41,864 bases of DNA from Anaerococcus hydrogenalis DSM 7454. GTDB lineage: Bacteria > Bacillota > Clostridia > Tissierellales > Peptoniphilaceae. Position 1 is the stretch's first letter. Each line of letters starts with the position of its first letter. Made by a program: the position numbers and the translations under genes. Of this stretch, positions 27,625 to 36,814 are shown one piece after another. The stretch is taken from assembly GCF_000173355.1 (NCBI RefSeq), contig NZ_ABXA01000010.1:1-41864 (forward strand), read 5' to 3'. The notes below the pieces were generated by a model that saw only the letters and a list, made by a program, of their open reading frames with translations, was not told the DNA's origin and did not search any database.

Positions 27625-28442
27625 AATTTTCCCTCTCTTATTTTTGCTCTTTTACAAATTTCATCATCACTTATAATGGAAATATTATCCATTAAATTTA
27701 CAAAAAAGCTATAAAGCTCTTTCCTATCAGAAATTTCCCCAGAAATTTCCAAAATCAAAAGTCCCAAAATTGAAGCTTCAATTGGATCGCAAACGGATAA
27801 AAAAGTTGAAATTAAACTTGTTAGCATACAGCCTGTGGCTGTGATTTTTGATAAGTTTTCACAACCATTTTCTATCAAGAAATATTCTTTTTCACCTACT
27901 AAAATATCAGTTTTTCCAGTAATTAAAACACTAGTTTGATATTTTTGACAAAGATCTTTTGAAATTTCAATAAATTTTTCAATATTTTCTCCATTTGTTT
28001 TGTCTTTTTCTCCAACATCTATTCCTTTGGCATTTGAATCATTTCCACTTATAGCTAAAATTTCTGACCCATTTCCCTTTATTAGGGAAAATTTGTAATT
28101 TTCTAAAAGTTTTTTTGCAAAATCATACCTTAACTTGCTAGCTCCAACTCCAACTAAATCAATTATTACAGGAATATTTTTTTTATTTGCAAATTTTACA
28201 GCAAGCTCTATTGATTTTATTCTTGAATCTGTAATATTTCCAAGATTTACTGATAGAGAATCAGAAATTTTTACTATATCTTCCATTTCATCAGGATGCT
28301 CGGCACAAATTGCCTTGGCTCCTTGAAATAAAATAGCATTTGCTACCATATTTATGGCTATTGGATTTGTAATAGCATGAATCAAGGGAGATTTTTCCCT
28401 TACTAAATCTCTATTTGATAGAATTTTTCTTAGATTTATCAT
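27621..28442 (-). CDS. thiM: Hydroxyethylthiazole kinase
   Basis: Phosphorylates the salvaged thiazole alcohol. About 273 residues; ATG 28442 (MINLRKIL) is preferred as it stands 9 bases after GGGAG, though an ATG at 28448 is also in frame. It shows LIHAITNPIAINMVANAILF, GANGSEI-like IKGNGSEILAISG, and the ribokinase-type anion hole and catalytic Asp/Cys region ITATGCMLTSLISTF (substrate-binding TGC). It overlaps thiW by about 30 bases and thiE by four, so the set is translationally coupled. Confidence 0.93.
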   Translation of the reverse strand: MINLRKILSNRDLVREKSPLIHAITNPIAINMVANAILFQGAKAICAEHPDEMEDIVKISDSLSVNLGNITDSRIKSIELAVKFANKKNIPVIIDLVGVGASKLRYDFAKKLLENYKFSLIKGNGSEILAISGNDSNAKGIDVGEKDKTNGENIEKFIEISKDLCQKYQTSVLITGKTDILVGEKEYFLIENGCENLSKITATGCMLTSLISTFLSVCDPIEASILGLLILEISGEISDRKELYSFFVNLMDNISIISDDEICKRAKIREGKF

Positions 28443-28956
28443 ATACATTTACTCCCAGTTTTTTTTGTATGGTATACAAAACTTTTGATTTTTGTAAAGT
28501 TTTTAAAAAAATTAGGGCAACAGATCCTCCCAAAATTGTTGCGATTATAAATGATGGAAGGTAAAAATACCAAGTTATATCCCCTGTTCCATAAAATAAT
28601 TTCATGACAGGGTAAGAAACAAGAGCGCCTATTACTCCAGTTCCCAAAATTTCTCCAATAACAGCTGCTAGCAAGGATCCCTTGGATTTTCTGTAAAAAA
28701 TTCCAGATAAGACTGCCCCAAAGACTTGCCCTGTTATGGCAAGAGGAGGAATCCCAAGAAAACTCATTCTCAAAAAGGCAGTTATTAATCCATTTAAAAG
28801 TGAATACCAAGGCCCCAAAAATACTGAGCAAACAATATTTACAAAGTGAGCTGTAGGTGCAAAGCCTTCAAATCTTAAAATTGGTGAAATAACAACTCCA
28901 ATTGTAACAAACATTGAAAGAGTAAGCATTATAAGAAGTGAATTATTTTTTTTCAT
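28411..28956 (-). CDS. thiW: ThiW, thiazole-specific ECF transporter S component
   Basis: Predicted membrane uptake subunit for the thiazole moiety, working with the shared ECF energizing module (not in this window). It is 181 residues with about five helices. The family pattern includes ISPILRFEGFAPTAHFVN, VFLGPWYSLLNGLITAFLR and GIPPLAITGQVFGA, all typical of ThiW. It sits between thiH and thiM, the usual thi operon placement. AGGAGG precedes the ATG. Confidence 0.92.
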   Translation of the reverse strand: MKKNNSLLIMLTLSMFVTIGVVISPILRFEGFAPTAHFVNIVCSVFLGPWYSLLNGLITAFLRMSFLGIPPLAITGQVFGAVLSGIFYRKSKGSLLAAVIGEILGTGVIGALVSYPVMKLFYGTGDITWYFYLPSFIIATILGGSVALIFLKTLQKSKVLYTIQKKLGVNVYDKSKKNSIK

Positions 28957-28964
28957 AAAGCCTC

Positions 28965-30118
28965 CTAAACATTTATATAATCAGTAAAAACTGGGCTCAT
29001 GCCAATTGATTTTAAATCTTTTATCGCATCCTCACAAGACCTATTGTCTGCAATTTCAAATTGTTCGTCGCCTTCGTCTTGGGATTTTTTGGACCTGTGG
29101 CCTATTGATGTATCTACTGATGCAGAAATTTTTGTTGCTGCATATTTTACTGCCAAATTTCTAAAATCACGGTCTTCTCTTGTTGAAAGAGTTATTGAGG
29201 CAAATGGTAAAAATATTCTTAGGGCAAGCATAATTTGGAAAAATTTCTTATCATTTACTTCAAAAAATTTAAGTTCATCTGCCCCGTGAGTTGGTCTAAT
29301 CCTTGGAAGAGAAATTGCTATTTCTGCGTGAGGATATTTTTTTTGAATTTTTTGAGCGTGAAGACCTAGTTTGAAGGCTTCTTCTATTGGATCATTTAAT
29401 CCAAAAAGTGTTCCAAATCCAACTCCCCTAAAGCCTGCCATCATTGCCCTTTCTTGAGTGTCAATCCTATAAACCCAAGACCTTTTGTGGCCGTATGGAT
29501 GATAAAAATCATATGTTTTTGGATTGTATGATTCTTGAAAAACTGTAACAAAATCTGCCCCTGCTTCTTTTAATTTTTTATAATCATCTACATTTGCAGG
29601 ATAAACTTCAATTCCTATTGTTTTAAAATATTTTTTGGCAATTTGGCAAGATTTAGCAATATAGTCTACTGATGAAAATTTTTGACTTTCTCCAGTTAAA
29701 ATCAAAACATCTTCAATTCCAGTATCTGAAAGAGCCTTCATTTCTTCTTCAATTTCTTCAAAATTTAATTTTGCCCTTTTTATATCAGATTTTGCCCTAA
29801 ATCCACAATACCTACAAGAATTTTCGCAATAATTTGCTATATAAATCGGCGAGAAAAGACAAACATTATTTCCAAAATATCTGACCCTCTTATCTTTTGC
29901 AAGCTCTCCCATTTTTTCTAAATGATTAAGGGCCTTGTCTGATAAAAGATTGTAAAAATCTTCTTCATCAAGTCTATCTTTTTCTAAACTTGCAATGATA
30001 TCAGAATCACTTACATTTTTATTTTTATTTTTTCGTAATTATCTAAAACTTCGGTTTTTATATGAGAATCGATTATATCCATTTCTGGAAAATAATCTGT
30101 AACTTTTTTAATATTCAT
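28965..30118 (-). CDS. thiH: 2-iminoacetate synthase ThiH (radical SAM), frameshifted near N-terminus
   Basis: Cleaves tyrosine to supply dehydroglycine for thiazole formation in anaerobes. From ATG 30118 the protein reads MNIKKVTDYFPEMDIIDSHI, then stops after NYEKIKIKM; adding one A to the T5 run at 30016-30020 joins it to KNVSDSDIIASLEKDRLDEEDF. Corrected length is about 384 residues, full size. The cluster motif is CENSCRYCGF, in SPIYIANYCENSCRYC. Later landmarks are DVLILTGESQ, FQESYNPKTYDFYHPYG, RAMMAGFRGVGFG and SLPRIRPTHGA. It overlaps the thiG stop and is followed by thiW after 8 bp. Confidence 0.93.
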
Positions 30119-30119
30119 C

Positions 30120-30884
30120 TTAATCAAAAAAATCTCTTAGTGGTGATGATGGATCAGCACCTTTTTCTAAAACCCTACCTGGTTTTGAAAGTCTTGCAAG
30201 ACGACCTGCTTCTATTCCAAGCTTAAAAGCTCTTGCCATTTTTGTAATATCAGATGCACTGGCAATTCCTGTATTTGCCATAATTGCAGCAGCTCCCATT
30301 TCCATTGCCTCTGCGGCTTGGCTTGGAAGACCGATTCCTGCATCAACAATTACTGGAAGGTCAACTTCATCAATAATTATTTTTATAAATTCTTTTGTAA
30401 CAAGTCCCTTGTTAGATCCAATTGGAGCCGCAAGTGGCATTATTGCAGCAGCACCTGCTTCTTTTAAATCTCTTGCATAATTTAAATCTGGATACATATA
30501 AGGAAGAACAACAAAGCCTTCATCAGCCAAAACTTTTGTAGCTTTCAAAGTCTGATCATTATCTGGCAAAAGATACTTGCTATCTCTCATAATTTCAATT
30601 TTTACAAAATTTCCACATCCCATTTCTCTTGCAAGTCTTGCAATTCTAATTGCCTCATCTGCATTTCTTGCTCCAGAAGTATTGGGAATAATTGTAACGT
30701 GTTTTGGTATATAATTTAAAATATTTGCCACATCTTTTGTATTTGCTCGTCTTAGGGCAACTGTAATCATTTCACATTCTGCATTTTTTACAGCAGCATC
30801 AATTAAATCCACAGAATATTTTCCACTACCCAGAATAAATCTTGAATTAAATTCTTTTCCACCTAGTATAAACTTATCTTCCAT
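30120..30884 (-). CDS. thiG: Thiazole synthase
   Basis: Forms the thiazole ring from deoxyxylulose phosphate, dehydroglycine and ThiS thiocarboxylate. It is 254 residues. It has [19 protein letters not shown], the Schiff-base Lys region [54 protein letters not shown] and [21 protein letters not shown]. The gene overlaps thiF by 11 bases. The Ala/Gly-rich barrel is very conserved, so this call is firm. Confidence 0.97.
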   Translation of the reverse strand: MEDKFILGGKEFNSRFILGSGKYSVDLIDAAVKNAECEMITVALRRANTKDVANILNYIPKHVTIIPNTSGARNADEAIRIARLAREMGCGNFVKIEIMRDSKYLLPDNDQTLKATKVLADEGFVVLPYMYPDLNYARDLKEAGAAAIMPLAAPIGSNKGLVTKEFIKIIIDEVDLPVIVDAGIGLPSQAAEAMEMGAAAIMANTGIASASDITKMARAFKLGIEAGRLARLSKPGRVLEKGADPSSPLRDFFD

Positions 30885-31488
30885 AATAATCCTTCCTTAT
30901 TTTTTTCAAACACTCAAGAGCCTCAAGACTTGCCATAATTGAAACATAGGCAAGATAAAGGCCATCCTTATTTGCATCTGATTTGAAATCACCAACCATG
31001 GTGATATTATTTATTTTTTTAACCATAATATCTGAAATATCCCCAAGTCCAGCCATGCCCGATGCAGTGAAAAGAAATTTATTTTCCTTTTTTGAAAAAT
31101 AATCAAATGCCATGACCTTGGACTCTTTATTATCAAAAGCTTCAATAAAATAATCTGTATTTTCTACAATTTCATCCATATTTTTTTCATCCAAAAACAT
31201 ATTTTTTGCATGAATTTTTGTATAGGGAATAGTTTCCTCGATTATTTTTTTTGTTGCAAGGACTTTTTCTTTTCCAATATCAGAAATTTTATAATTTTGC
31301 CTGTTTAAATTTGAATATTCAACCTTGTCAAAATCATACAAATAAATTTCTCCAATGCCTGCCCTTGCCAAAATCATGGCAACATTTGAGCCAAGTCCCC
31401 CACAACCTAAAATTGAAACTTTAGAATTTTTAAATATTTGGTTATCATCATTTTTTTGTCTTTTTAAAATTTTATCCCTTAAATCCAA
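30874..31488 (-). CDS. thiF: ThiF, ThiS-activating adenylyltransferase
   Basis: E1-like enzyme that adenylates the ThiS C-terminal Gly. The nucleotide-binding motif is [21 protein letters not shown], then [13 protein letters not shown], a shorter ThiF of about 204 residues. I chose TTG 31488 because GGAGGAGG is 7 bases upstream, right at the ThiS C-terminus coding region; the reading frame is open to 31533 inside thiS but that stretch would be a shadow of thiS. No C-terminal CxxC zinc motifs are seen, and no conserved Cys for a ThiS persulfide is obvious, as in compact anaerobe ThiF proteins. Confidence 0.9.
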   Translation of the reverse strand: MDLRDKILKRQKNDDNQIFKNSKVSILGCGGLGSNVAMILARAGIGEIYLYDFDKVEYSNLNRQNYKISDIGKEKVLATKKIIEETIPYTKIHAKNMFLDEKNMDEIVENTDYFIEAFDNKESKVMAFDYFSKKENKFLFTASGMAGLGDISDIMVKKINNITMVGDFKSDANKDGLYLAYVSIMASLEALECLKKIRKDYYGR

Positions 31489-31489
31489 A

Positions 31490-31687
31490 TCAACCTCCTC
31501 CAACAAAGGAAAAAACTTCCACCTTGTAGCCATCTTTTACAAGAAAATTTTTAAAATTTTCTCTTTTTACAAGCTCTTGGTTGACTTCAACAGCCACAAA
31601 ATGAGGATCAAATTTATTTTCTTTTAAAAATTCATACAAGGAAATTTCATTTTTTATTTTTACTTCCTTGCCATTTATTAAAACCAT
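31490..31687 (-). CDS. thiS: Sulfur carrier protein ThiS
   Basis: Ubiquitin-like sulfur carrier of 65 residues. The C-terminus ends FSFVGGG, and the terminal GG is the thiocarboxylate site. It starts MVLINGKEVKIKNEISLYEF at ATG 31687, 5 bases after AGGAGG. The SD itself directly follows the T8 tail of a hairpin at 31699-31754. It is the first gene of the thi operon. Confidence 0.93.
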   Translation of the reverse strand: MVLINGKEVKIKNEISLYEFLKENKFDPHFVAVEVNQELVKRENFKNFLVKDGYKVEVFSFVGGG

Positions 31688-31698
31688 ATTCACCTCCT

Positions 31699-31754
31699 AA
31701 AAAAAAGAACACAAATAGAAACCATACCCGAGGTGGTATGCCCCATTTGTGTTC
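31699..31754 (-). terminator. Second terminator-like hairpin ahead of thiS
   Basis: Minus-strand stem GAACACAAAT / ATTTGTGTTC with an inner stem CATACC / GGTATG, followed by T8 that runs straight into the thiS AGGAGG. Its position after the riboswitch terminator means thiS transcription must pass two potential stop signals. Confidence 0.75.
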
Positions 31755-31786
31755 GACACATAGATAAATAGACATTTGTAAGGATC

Positions 31787-31814
31787 AAAAAAAAGACCCT
31801 TCACTAGGGTCTTT
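31787..31814 (-). terminator. TPP riboswitch expression-platform terminator
   Basis: Minus-strand stem AAAGACCCT / AGGGTCTTT with loop AGTGA and T8, about 20 bases past the TPP aptamer. This is the expected expression platform for termination on TPP binding. Confidence 0.85.
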
Positions 31815-31833
31815 AAACTTCTTTTAATAATCA

Positions 31834-31917
31834 TCGCTTTCTTACGCAGGTTTTAACCTAATCAAGTTTAAAGGGTTAATGGAAATTCCATCTCTCAGCT
31901 AAAAGCACCCCTAGCTA
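31834..31917 (-). promoter_or_regulatory. TPP riboswitch (THI element)
   Basis: Minus strand shows AGGGGTGCTTTTAGCTGAGAGATGG, split as GGGGTGC and GCTGAGA, then ACCCTTTAAACTTGATTAGG and TTAAAACCTGCGTAAGAAAGC. These are the conserved TPP aptamer segments (GGGGUGC, CUGAGA, ACCCUUGAACCUGAU, GCGUAGGGAA) in the right order. It regulates the thi operon. Confidence 0.95.
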
Positions 31918-31922
31918 TTTTT

Positions 31923-31951
31923 ATTATAGGACAAATTTATTTAATTTGCAA
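31923..31951 (-). promoter_or_regulatory. Promoter of the thi operon
   Basis: Minus-strand TTGCAA (31946-31951), exactly 17 bp, then TATAAT (31923-31928), placed just before the TPP aptamer start. Confidence 0.85.
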
Positions 31952-31957
31952 AATTTT

Positions 31958-32323
31958 TTAATTCTCCTTGTTTTTTTGAAGGACCTTACAGTATTTGAAC
32001 AAATAAATAGGCGAAATTAAAGTTGCAAGACTATTATAAAATCCAAAATTTGGAATCCATGAACTTAGCTTATTTTCATCTTCTCTCATTTGAATAGTTT
32101 TACAAGGTAGGGTTGTAAAAAATGCAAGACTTGCATAAATTAAGATTAGGTATTTTACAAAAATATTAAGATTGTACCTATCTAATAAATAATAAAGTCC
32201 CCAAGTAAAAAATCCTGCAATTAAAAAAGATAATATTCTAACAAGGATAAAAGCCTTGGAAGAATTCTTAGAATCTACATCTTGTTTTAATATAAATTTA
32301 AAATAATTTTTTAAAATATTCAT
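31958..32323 (-). CDS. Small membrane protein, unknown
   Basis: A 121-residue protein with three likely transmembrane segments (about 28-47, 53-71 and 95-110). It starts after a strong GGGGAGGGAAG site. It contains a middle loop FFTTLPCKTIQMREDENKLSSW and a basic C-terminal tail. I do not recognise it. It follows the gltA gene by about 45 bp on the same strand and may be its last operon member; a downstream thi promoter starts close to its stop. Confidence 0.7.
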   Translation of the reverse strand: MNILKNYFKFILKQDVDSKNSSKAFILVRILSFLIAGFFTWGLYYLLDRYNLNIFVKYLILIYASLAFFTTLPCKTIQMREDENKLSSWIPNFGFYNSLATLISPIYLFKYCKVLQKNKEN

Positions 32324-32368
32324 CTTCCCTCCCCTTTTAGAATATCATCTTTCAAGATTTGGGACAAA

Positions 32369-33709
32369 TTACCTTTCATCCATTGATAAATATTTTTTTG
32401 CTTGACTTAAAGACTTGTAGGCAGGTCTTATTATTTTTGAATCTTCAATTTGTTCAAGTCTGTGGGCTGACCAACCAACTGTTCTTGCTATGGCAAAAAT
32501 TGGAATATATAAATCTTTTGGAATATCTAGCATTTCATAGCAAAATCCTGAATATAAATCTACATTTGCACAAATTGGATAGGATTTATTTAATCTTTCC
32601 ATCAAAATTTCTCCCCCATTTTTTTCAATTTTTTCTATAAATTCATAATCTTTTTGCCTATTTTTAATTTTTGAAAGCTCTCTTGCCTTCTCTTTTAATA
32701 AAACTGCCCTTGGATCTGAAAGGGTATAGACTGCATGGCCCAAACCATAAATCAACCCCTTTTGGTCAAAGGCCTTTTTGTCCAAAATTTTCTCCAAATA
32801 ATTTCTTATTTCTTTTTCATCTTCTAAATTTTTTAAATTTCCCCTAATATTATCAAGCATTTGACTTACTTTTAAATTTGCTCCCCCATGTCTTGGTCCT
32901 TTGAGAGAACCAAGACCTGTGGAAATTGCAGAATATGTATCAGTTCCTGATGATGAAACAACGTGGGTTGCAAAGGCAGAATTATTTCCTCCTCCGTGTT
33001 CTGCATGGATTATTAATAATAAATCCAAAATTTCTGCCTCTTCTTTTTTATATTTTTGGTCTGCCCTTAACATAGAAAGAATATTTTCAGCAATAGACTT
33101 ATTTTTATCCTCCTTATGAATTATTAGGGATTTTCCTTCAAATTTATGAATTTTTGCTTGGTAGGAATAAATTGCTATAAGAGGCATTTTTGAAATTAAA
33201 GAAAGTGATTGAGACAAAACATTTAAAGTATTTGTATCATCAGGATTTTCATCGTATGAATAAAGAGAAAGGACTGACCTCATCATTATATTTACAATAT
33301 TATTTCCTGGAAGATTTAGGATTGTATCTTCAAAAAATTTATCTGGAAGCTTTCTTTCTTCAACAAGGATATTTTTAAAATCCTCGAGTTCTTTTTTATT
33401 TGCAAGTTTATTAAATAATAAAAGGTAGATCACTTCTTCAAAGCCAAGTCTTTTTTTCTTATTAAAATCAGCCACCATAGAAGTTAAAGGATAGCCCCTA
33501 TAATAAAGCTCACCATGACATGGAATTTTTTCTTTATTTTTAATTTTATAGCCTGATACATCACCAACCTTGGTCACTCCAACCAAGACTCCAGTACCAT
33601 TTTTATTTCTAAGCCCTCTTTTTATAGAATATTTATCGTAAATCTCCTTTTCAATTGTATTTTCTTTTTTAATTTGCCAAGAAAGTTCTATTAATTTTTC
33701 CTTATTCAT
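32369..33709 (-). CDS. gltA: Citrate synthase
   Basis: Condenses acetyl-CoA and oxaloacetate to citrate. About 446 residues, slightly longer than usual. The ATG at 33709 fits the GGGAG site (6 bases); an ATG at 33715 lies directly on it. Catalytic residues are His in LLIIHAEHGGGNNSAFA, His in GLGHAVYTLSDPRA and Asp in NVDLYSGF, with the CoA-side GPRHGGANLKVSQM. It overlaps the icd stop, in an operon acn-icd-gltA. Confidence 0.95.
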   Translation of the reverse strand: MNKEKLIELSWQIKKENTIEKEIYDKYSIKRGLRNKNGTGVLVGVTKVGDVSGYKIKNKEKIPCHGELYYRGYPLTSMVADFNKKKRLGFEEVIYLLLFNKLANKKELEDFKNILVEERKLPDKFFEDTILNLPGNNIVNIMMRSVLSLYSYDENPDDTNTLNVLSQSLSLISKMPLIAIYSYQAKIHKFEGKSLIIHKEDKNKSIAENILSMLRADQKYKKEEAEILDLLLIIHAEHGGGNNSAFATHVVSSSGTDTYSAISTGLGSLKGPRHGGANLKVSQMLDNIRGNLKNLEDEKEIRNYLEKILDKKAFDQKGLIYGLGHAVYTLSDPRAVLLKEKARELSKIKNRQKDYEFIEKIEKNGGEILMERLNKSYPICANVDLYSGFCYEMLDIPKDLYIPIFAIARTVGWSAHRLEQIEDSKIIRPAYKSLSQAKKYLSMDER

Positions 33710-34709
33710 AATCATCTCCCAAGTTTTTAATTATAGCTTGTGTTATCTCATCTAAGCTAGCCTCTCCTTTCAAATCTCTTGTGTGGTTTTTCTTATTCTC
33801 CATGGTTTTTTCAATGGATAATCTTAATTTTTTAGATAAATTTTCCTCTCCTATGTCATCAAGCATAAGGGATGCTGTAAGTAAAATTGCTATAGGATTT
33901 GCCATATTTTTCCCAGCAATATCAGGAGCAGATCCATGTACAGACTCATAAATTGATATATCCTCTCCTTTATTTACTCCAGGAACTAAACCGAGTCCAC
34001 CGACAAGGCCAGCTGCTAAATCTGACAAAATATCCCCATACAAATTTTCAGTAACAATGACGTCAAATTTATTTGGATTTTGTACCATTTGCATGGCAGT
34101 ATTATCAACCAAAAGCTCTTCAAATTCTATATTTGGGAAAGATTTTGCAATTTCTCGTCCCACATTTAAAAACAAACCATCAGTAAATTTCATTATATTT
34201 GCCTTGGTAACTATGGTAACTTTTTTCCTATTAAATTTTCGGGCATATTCAAATGCTGCCCTTATAATTCTTTCAGATTTTTTCCTTGTAATTACCTTTA
34301 TTGAATGAAATTCGTCATCAGATATTTTTTCTTCAAGTCCCATATATAAGTCTTCAGTATTTTCCCTGAAAATCACCATATCGACATTTTCATATTTTGT
34401 ATTTATATTTTTTATTGATTTAATTGGCCTAATATTTGCAAAAAGATCATATTTTTTCCTAAGTTCAACATTAATTGACCTAAAACCATGACCAATTGGA
34501 GTTGTAATTGGACCTTTGATGGCAATTTTATTTTTTTCAATTGATTTAAAAACTTCATCTGGTATAAAGGTTTTCTCTTTTTCAAAAACGCTGGCTCCAG
34601 CATTTACTTCTTCAAATTCAACCTTTGAGCCCAAGGCCTTTAAAATTTTTTTCATAGAATCGCAAATTTCAGGACCGATTCCATCTCCCTTTATCAAAGT
34701 TACTTTCAT
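33702..34709 (-). CDS. icd: Isocitrate dehydrogenase (NAD-type, IPMDH family)
   Basis: Oxidises isocitrate to 2-oxoglutarate. It is about 335 residues, the short NAD-type. The start is ATG 34709 (MKVTLIKGDGIGPEI), 5 bases after GGAG. Signature residues include the substrate phosphate loop RSINVELRKKYDLFANIRPI (Ser/Asn/Arg), VIFRENTEDLYMG, VDNTAMQMVQNP, VTENLYGDILSDLAAGLVGG and ESVHGSAPDIAGK. The Asn in SINVELR and the RENTEDLY motif favour isocitrate over 3-isopropylmalate. Neighbours acn and gltA agree. It overlaps acn and gltA. Confidence 0.92.
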   Translation of the reverse strand: MKVTLIKGDGIGPEICDSMKKILKALGSKVEFEEVNAGASVFEKEKTFIPDEVFKSIEKNKIAIKGPITTPIGHGFRSINVELRKKYDLFANIRPIKSIKNINTKYENVDMVIFRENTEDLYMGLEEKISDDEFHSIKVITRKKSERIIRAAFEYARKFNRKKVTIVTKANIMKFTDGLFLNVGREIAKSFPNIEFEELLVDNTAMQMVQNPNKFDVIVTENLYGDILSDLAAGLVGGLGLVPGVNKGEDISIYESVHGSAPDIAGKNMANPIAILLTASLMLDDIGEENLSKKLRLSIEKTMENKKNHTRDLKGEASLDEITQAIIKNLGDDYE

Positions 34710-34711
34710 AA

Positions 34712-36643
34712 TCACTCCAATTCTAAATTTTTGGCATAATTTAAATAGCCACCCATTTTTAATATTTCAATTTCCCTTTTAGAAAATTCTCCCTTAAGGT
34801 TAATTTTTATGCCCTTGTCCAAATCTTCTAAAATAAATTTTCCACTTTCTAAAGACTTATCTATATTTTTTATTTGAATATTATCAAATTCAGATAATTT
34901 ATCATAATCTTTTTCATTTTCAAATTCTAATGATAAAATTGCATTATTTATCAAATTTGACCTGTGGATTCTTGCAAAAGATTTGGCAATAACTGCTTTT
35001 ATATTTAAATAAAGAGGAATGAGGGCTGCGTGCTCTCTTGATGAGCCTTGGCCATAATTTATGCCTGCAACAATTACTCCTCCAGAATTTTCCTCTGCTC
35101 TTTTTTTGAAATCATCGATTTTTGTTGTAAAGGCAAATTCTGATAAATATTCTATATTTGACCTAAATGGTAAAAGTCTAGCATTTGATGGGCAAATATC
35201 ATCAGTCGTAATTCCGTCGCCCGCCTTATAAATTATTTTTGTATTTATTTCAGAAACAGGCCTTGCCTTTGGAAATGGCTTGATATTTTTTCCCTTTACA
35301 GTTTCTTTAACTCTTTTTGATAAATCTTCTTCTCTTTTTATATAATAGGCGTCAGTATGATCAAAAATAATATTATCGTCAAAATCTTTTTTAAAATGAG
35401 CGTCTTTTGGATTTGATATGTAGCCATTTATGGCAGAAATCGCACAAGTTTCTGGACTTGCAAGATAAATTTTGGCATCTCTTGTGCCAGATCTTCCCTT
35501 AAAATTTCTATTAAAAGATCTTAGAGAAACTCCACCAGCTTTTGGAGCTTGGCCCATGCCTATACATGGCCCACAACCTGATTCCAAAATCCTCGCTCCT
35601 GCCTTAATCATTTTTGCAAGGGCCCCGTTTTCTGATAATTTTTCCAAAATTGTGGCAGAGCCAGGAGAAATTACAAGGGAAACATCAGGATGAACTTTTT
35701 TTCCATCAAGAATTGATGCAACCTTCATCATGTCCATGTAGGATGAATTTGTACAAGATCCGATTGCAACTTGGTCGATTTTTATTTTCTCCATTTCAGA
35801 AATTTTTTGATACCTGTCTGGAAAATGAGGCTTTGCCACAGCAGGTTCGATTTTTTCCAAGTCAATTTCCATGACTTCATCATAAAAAGCATCCTCATCT
35901 GCCTCTAATTTTTTATAATGATCTTTTCTGTTTTGGCTTGTTAAATATTTTAAAGTATTTTCATCTGACGGGAAAATTGAAGTCGTTGCCCCAAGTTCTG
36001 CTCCCATATTACAAATTGTCGCCCTGTCGGTTACAGACAAAGATTTTACACCTTCTCCAGAATATTCCATTATATATCCTGTTCCACCTTTTACAGATAA
36101 TTGACCCAAAATATATAAAATTAAATCCTTGGCATTTACATAATCTTTCAAGGAATTATTAAGTTTTATATTATAAATTTTTGGCACCTTTACAAAATAA
36201 AATCCCTTTGCCATGGCAACAGCAACATCAAGTCCCCCTGCTCCAATTGCAATTTGTCCCAAGGCACCACCTGTTGGAGTGTGAGAATCTGAACCCAACA
36301 AAGTTTTTCCTGGCTTTCCAAATTGTTCCAAATGAACTTGGTGGCAAATTCCACAACCTGCTTTTGAAAAAGTTATGCCAAATTTATTTGCAGCAGATTT
36401 TATAAATTCATGGTCATCAGCATTTTCAAATCCCTCTTGTAAAATATTATGGTCTATGTAGGCAAGAGATTTTTCAGTATTTACATCTTCAATATCCATA
36501 GCCTCAAGTTGCAAATAAGCCATGGTTCCCGTAGAATCTTGGGTTAAAGTTTGATCAATTTTAAGAGCAATTTCATTCCCACTTTTAAGCTCACCTTGTA
36601 GGAGGTGATCTTGTAAAATTTTCATAGCTAACGATTTTTTCAT
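34712..36643 (-). CDS. acnA: Aconitate hydratase
   Basis: Isomerises citrate to isocitrate with a [4Fe-4S] cluster. It is 643 residues, the short monomeric aconitase form. Cluster Cys are in GSCTNSSYMDMM and GCGPCIGMG (Cys-x-x-Cys); others are LLGSDSHTPTGGALGQI, the C-terminal swivel GGVIVAGINYGQGSSREHAA and AKSFARIHRSNLINNA. Start after AAAGGAG. The stop overlaps icd by 4 bases, in order acn-icd-gltA, which would produce 2-oxoglutarate from oxaloacetate and acetyl-CoA. A LeuC-type role is unlikely with icd and gltA present. Confidence 0.94.
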   Translation of the reverse strand: MKKSLAMKILQDHLLQGELKSGNEIALKIDQTLTQDSTGTMAYLQLEAMDIEDVNTEKSLAYIDHNILQEGFENADDHEFIKSAANKFGITFSKAGCGICHQVHLEQFGKPGKTLLGSDSHTPTGGALGQIAIGAGGLDVAVAMAKGFYFVKVPKIYNIKLNNSLKDYVNAKDLILYILGQLSVKGGTGYIMEYSGEGVKSLSVTDRATICNMGAELGATTSIFPSDENTLKYLTSQNRKDHYKKLEADEDAFYDEVMEIDLEKIEPAVAKPHFPDRYQKISEMEKIKIDQVAIGSCTNSSYMDMMKVASILDGKKVHPDVSLVISPGSATILEKLSENGALAKMIKAGARILESGCGPCIGMGQAPKAGGVSLRSFNRNFKGRSGTRDAKIYLASPETCAISAINGYISNPKDAHFKKDFDDNIIFDHTDAYYIKREEDLSKRVKETVKGKNIKPFPKARPVSEINTKIIYKAGDGITTDDICPSNARLLPFRSNIEYLSEFAFTTKIDDFKKRAEENSGGVIVAGINYGQGSSREHAALIPLYLNIKAVIAKSFARIHRSNLINNAILSLEFENEKDYDKLSEFDNIQIKNIDKSLESGKFILEDLDKGIKINLKGEFSKREIEILKMGGYLNYAKNLELE

Positions 36644-36678
36644 TAATAACTCCTTTACTTTAATATATTATTGTAATA

Positions 36679-36707
36679 ATTATACACTGAAGTAAAATAA
36701 TTTCCAA
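36679..36707 (-). promoter_or_regulatory. Promoter of the acn-icd-gltA operon
   Basis: Minus-strand TTGGAA (36702-36707), 17 bp, TATAAT (36679-36684), about 35 bp before the acn start. Confidence 0.75.
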
Positions 36708-36814
36708 AAAAATATCCCCCCTAAATCAAGTGGGAATAGATTTAAATTAATAAATTGTGTTTTTTAAAATTTAAATAGCTATTAAAATAAGAATAAAAAT
36801 CAAAGTCAATAAAA

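Noticed and set aside
28439-28831. 130-residue minus-strand frame overlapping thiW
   Set aside because: A shifted-frame shadow of ThiW with Trp/Cys/Arg-rich composition and no start context.
31489-31533. Upstream extension of ThiF to an ATG at 31533
   Set aside because: The extension lies inside thiS in another frame and has no ribosome site; GGAGGAGG points to TTG 31488.
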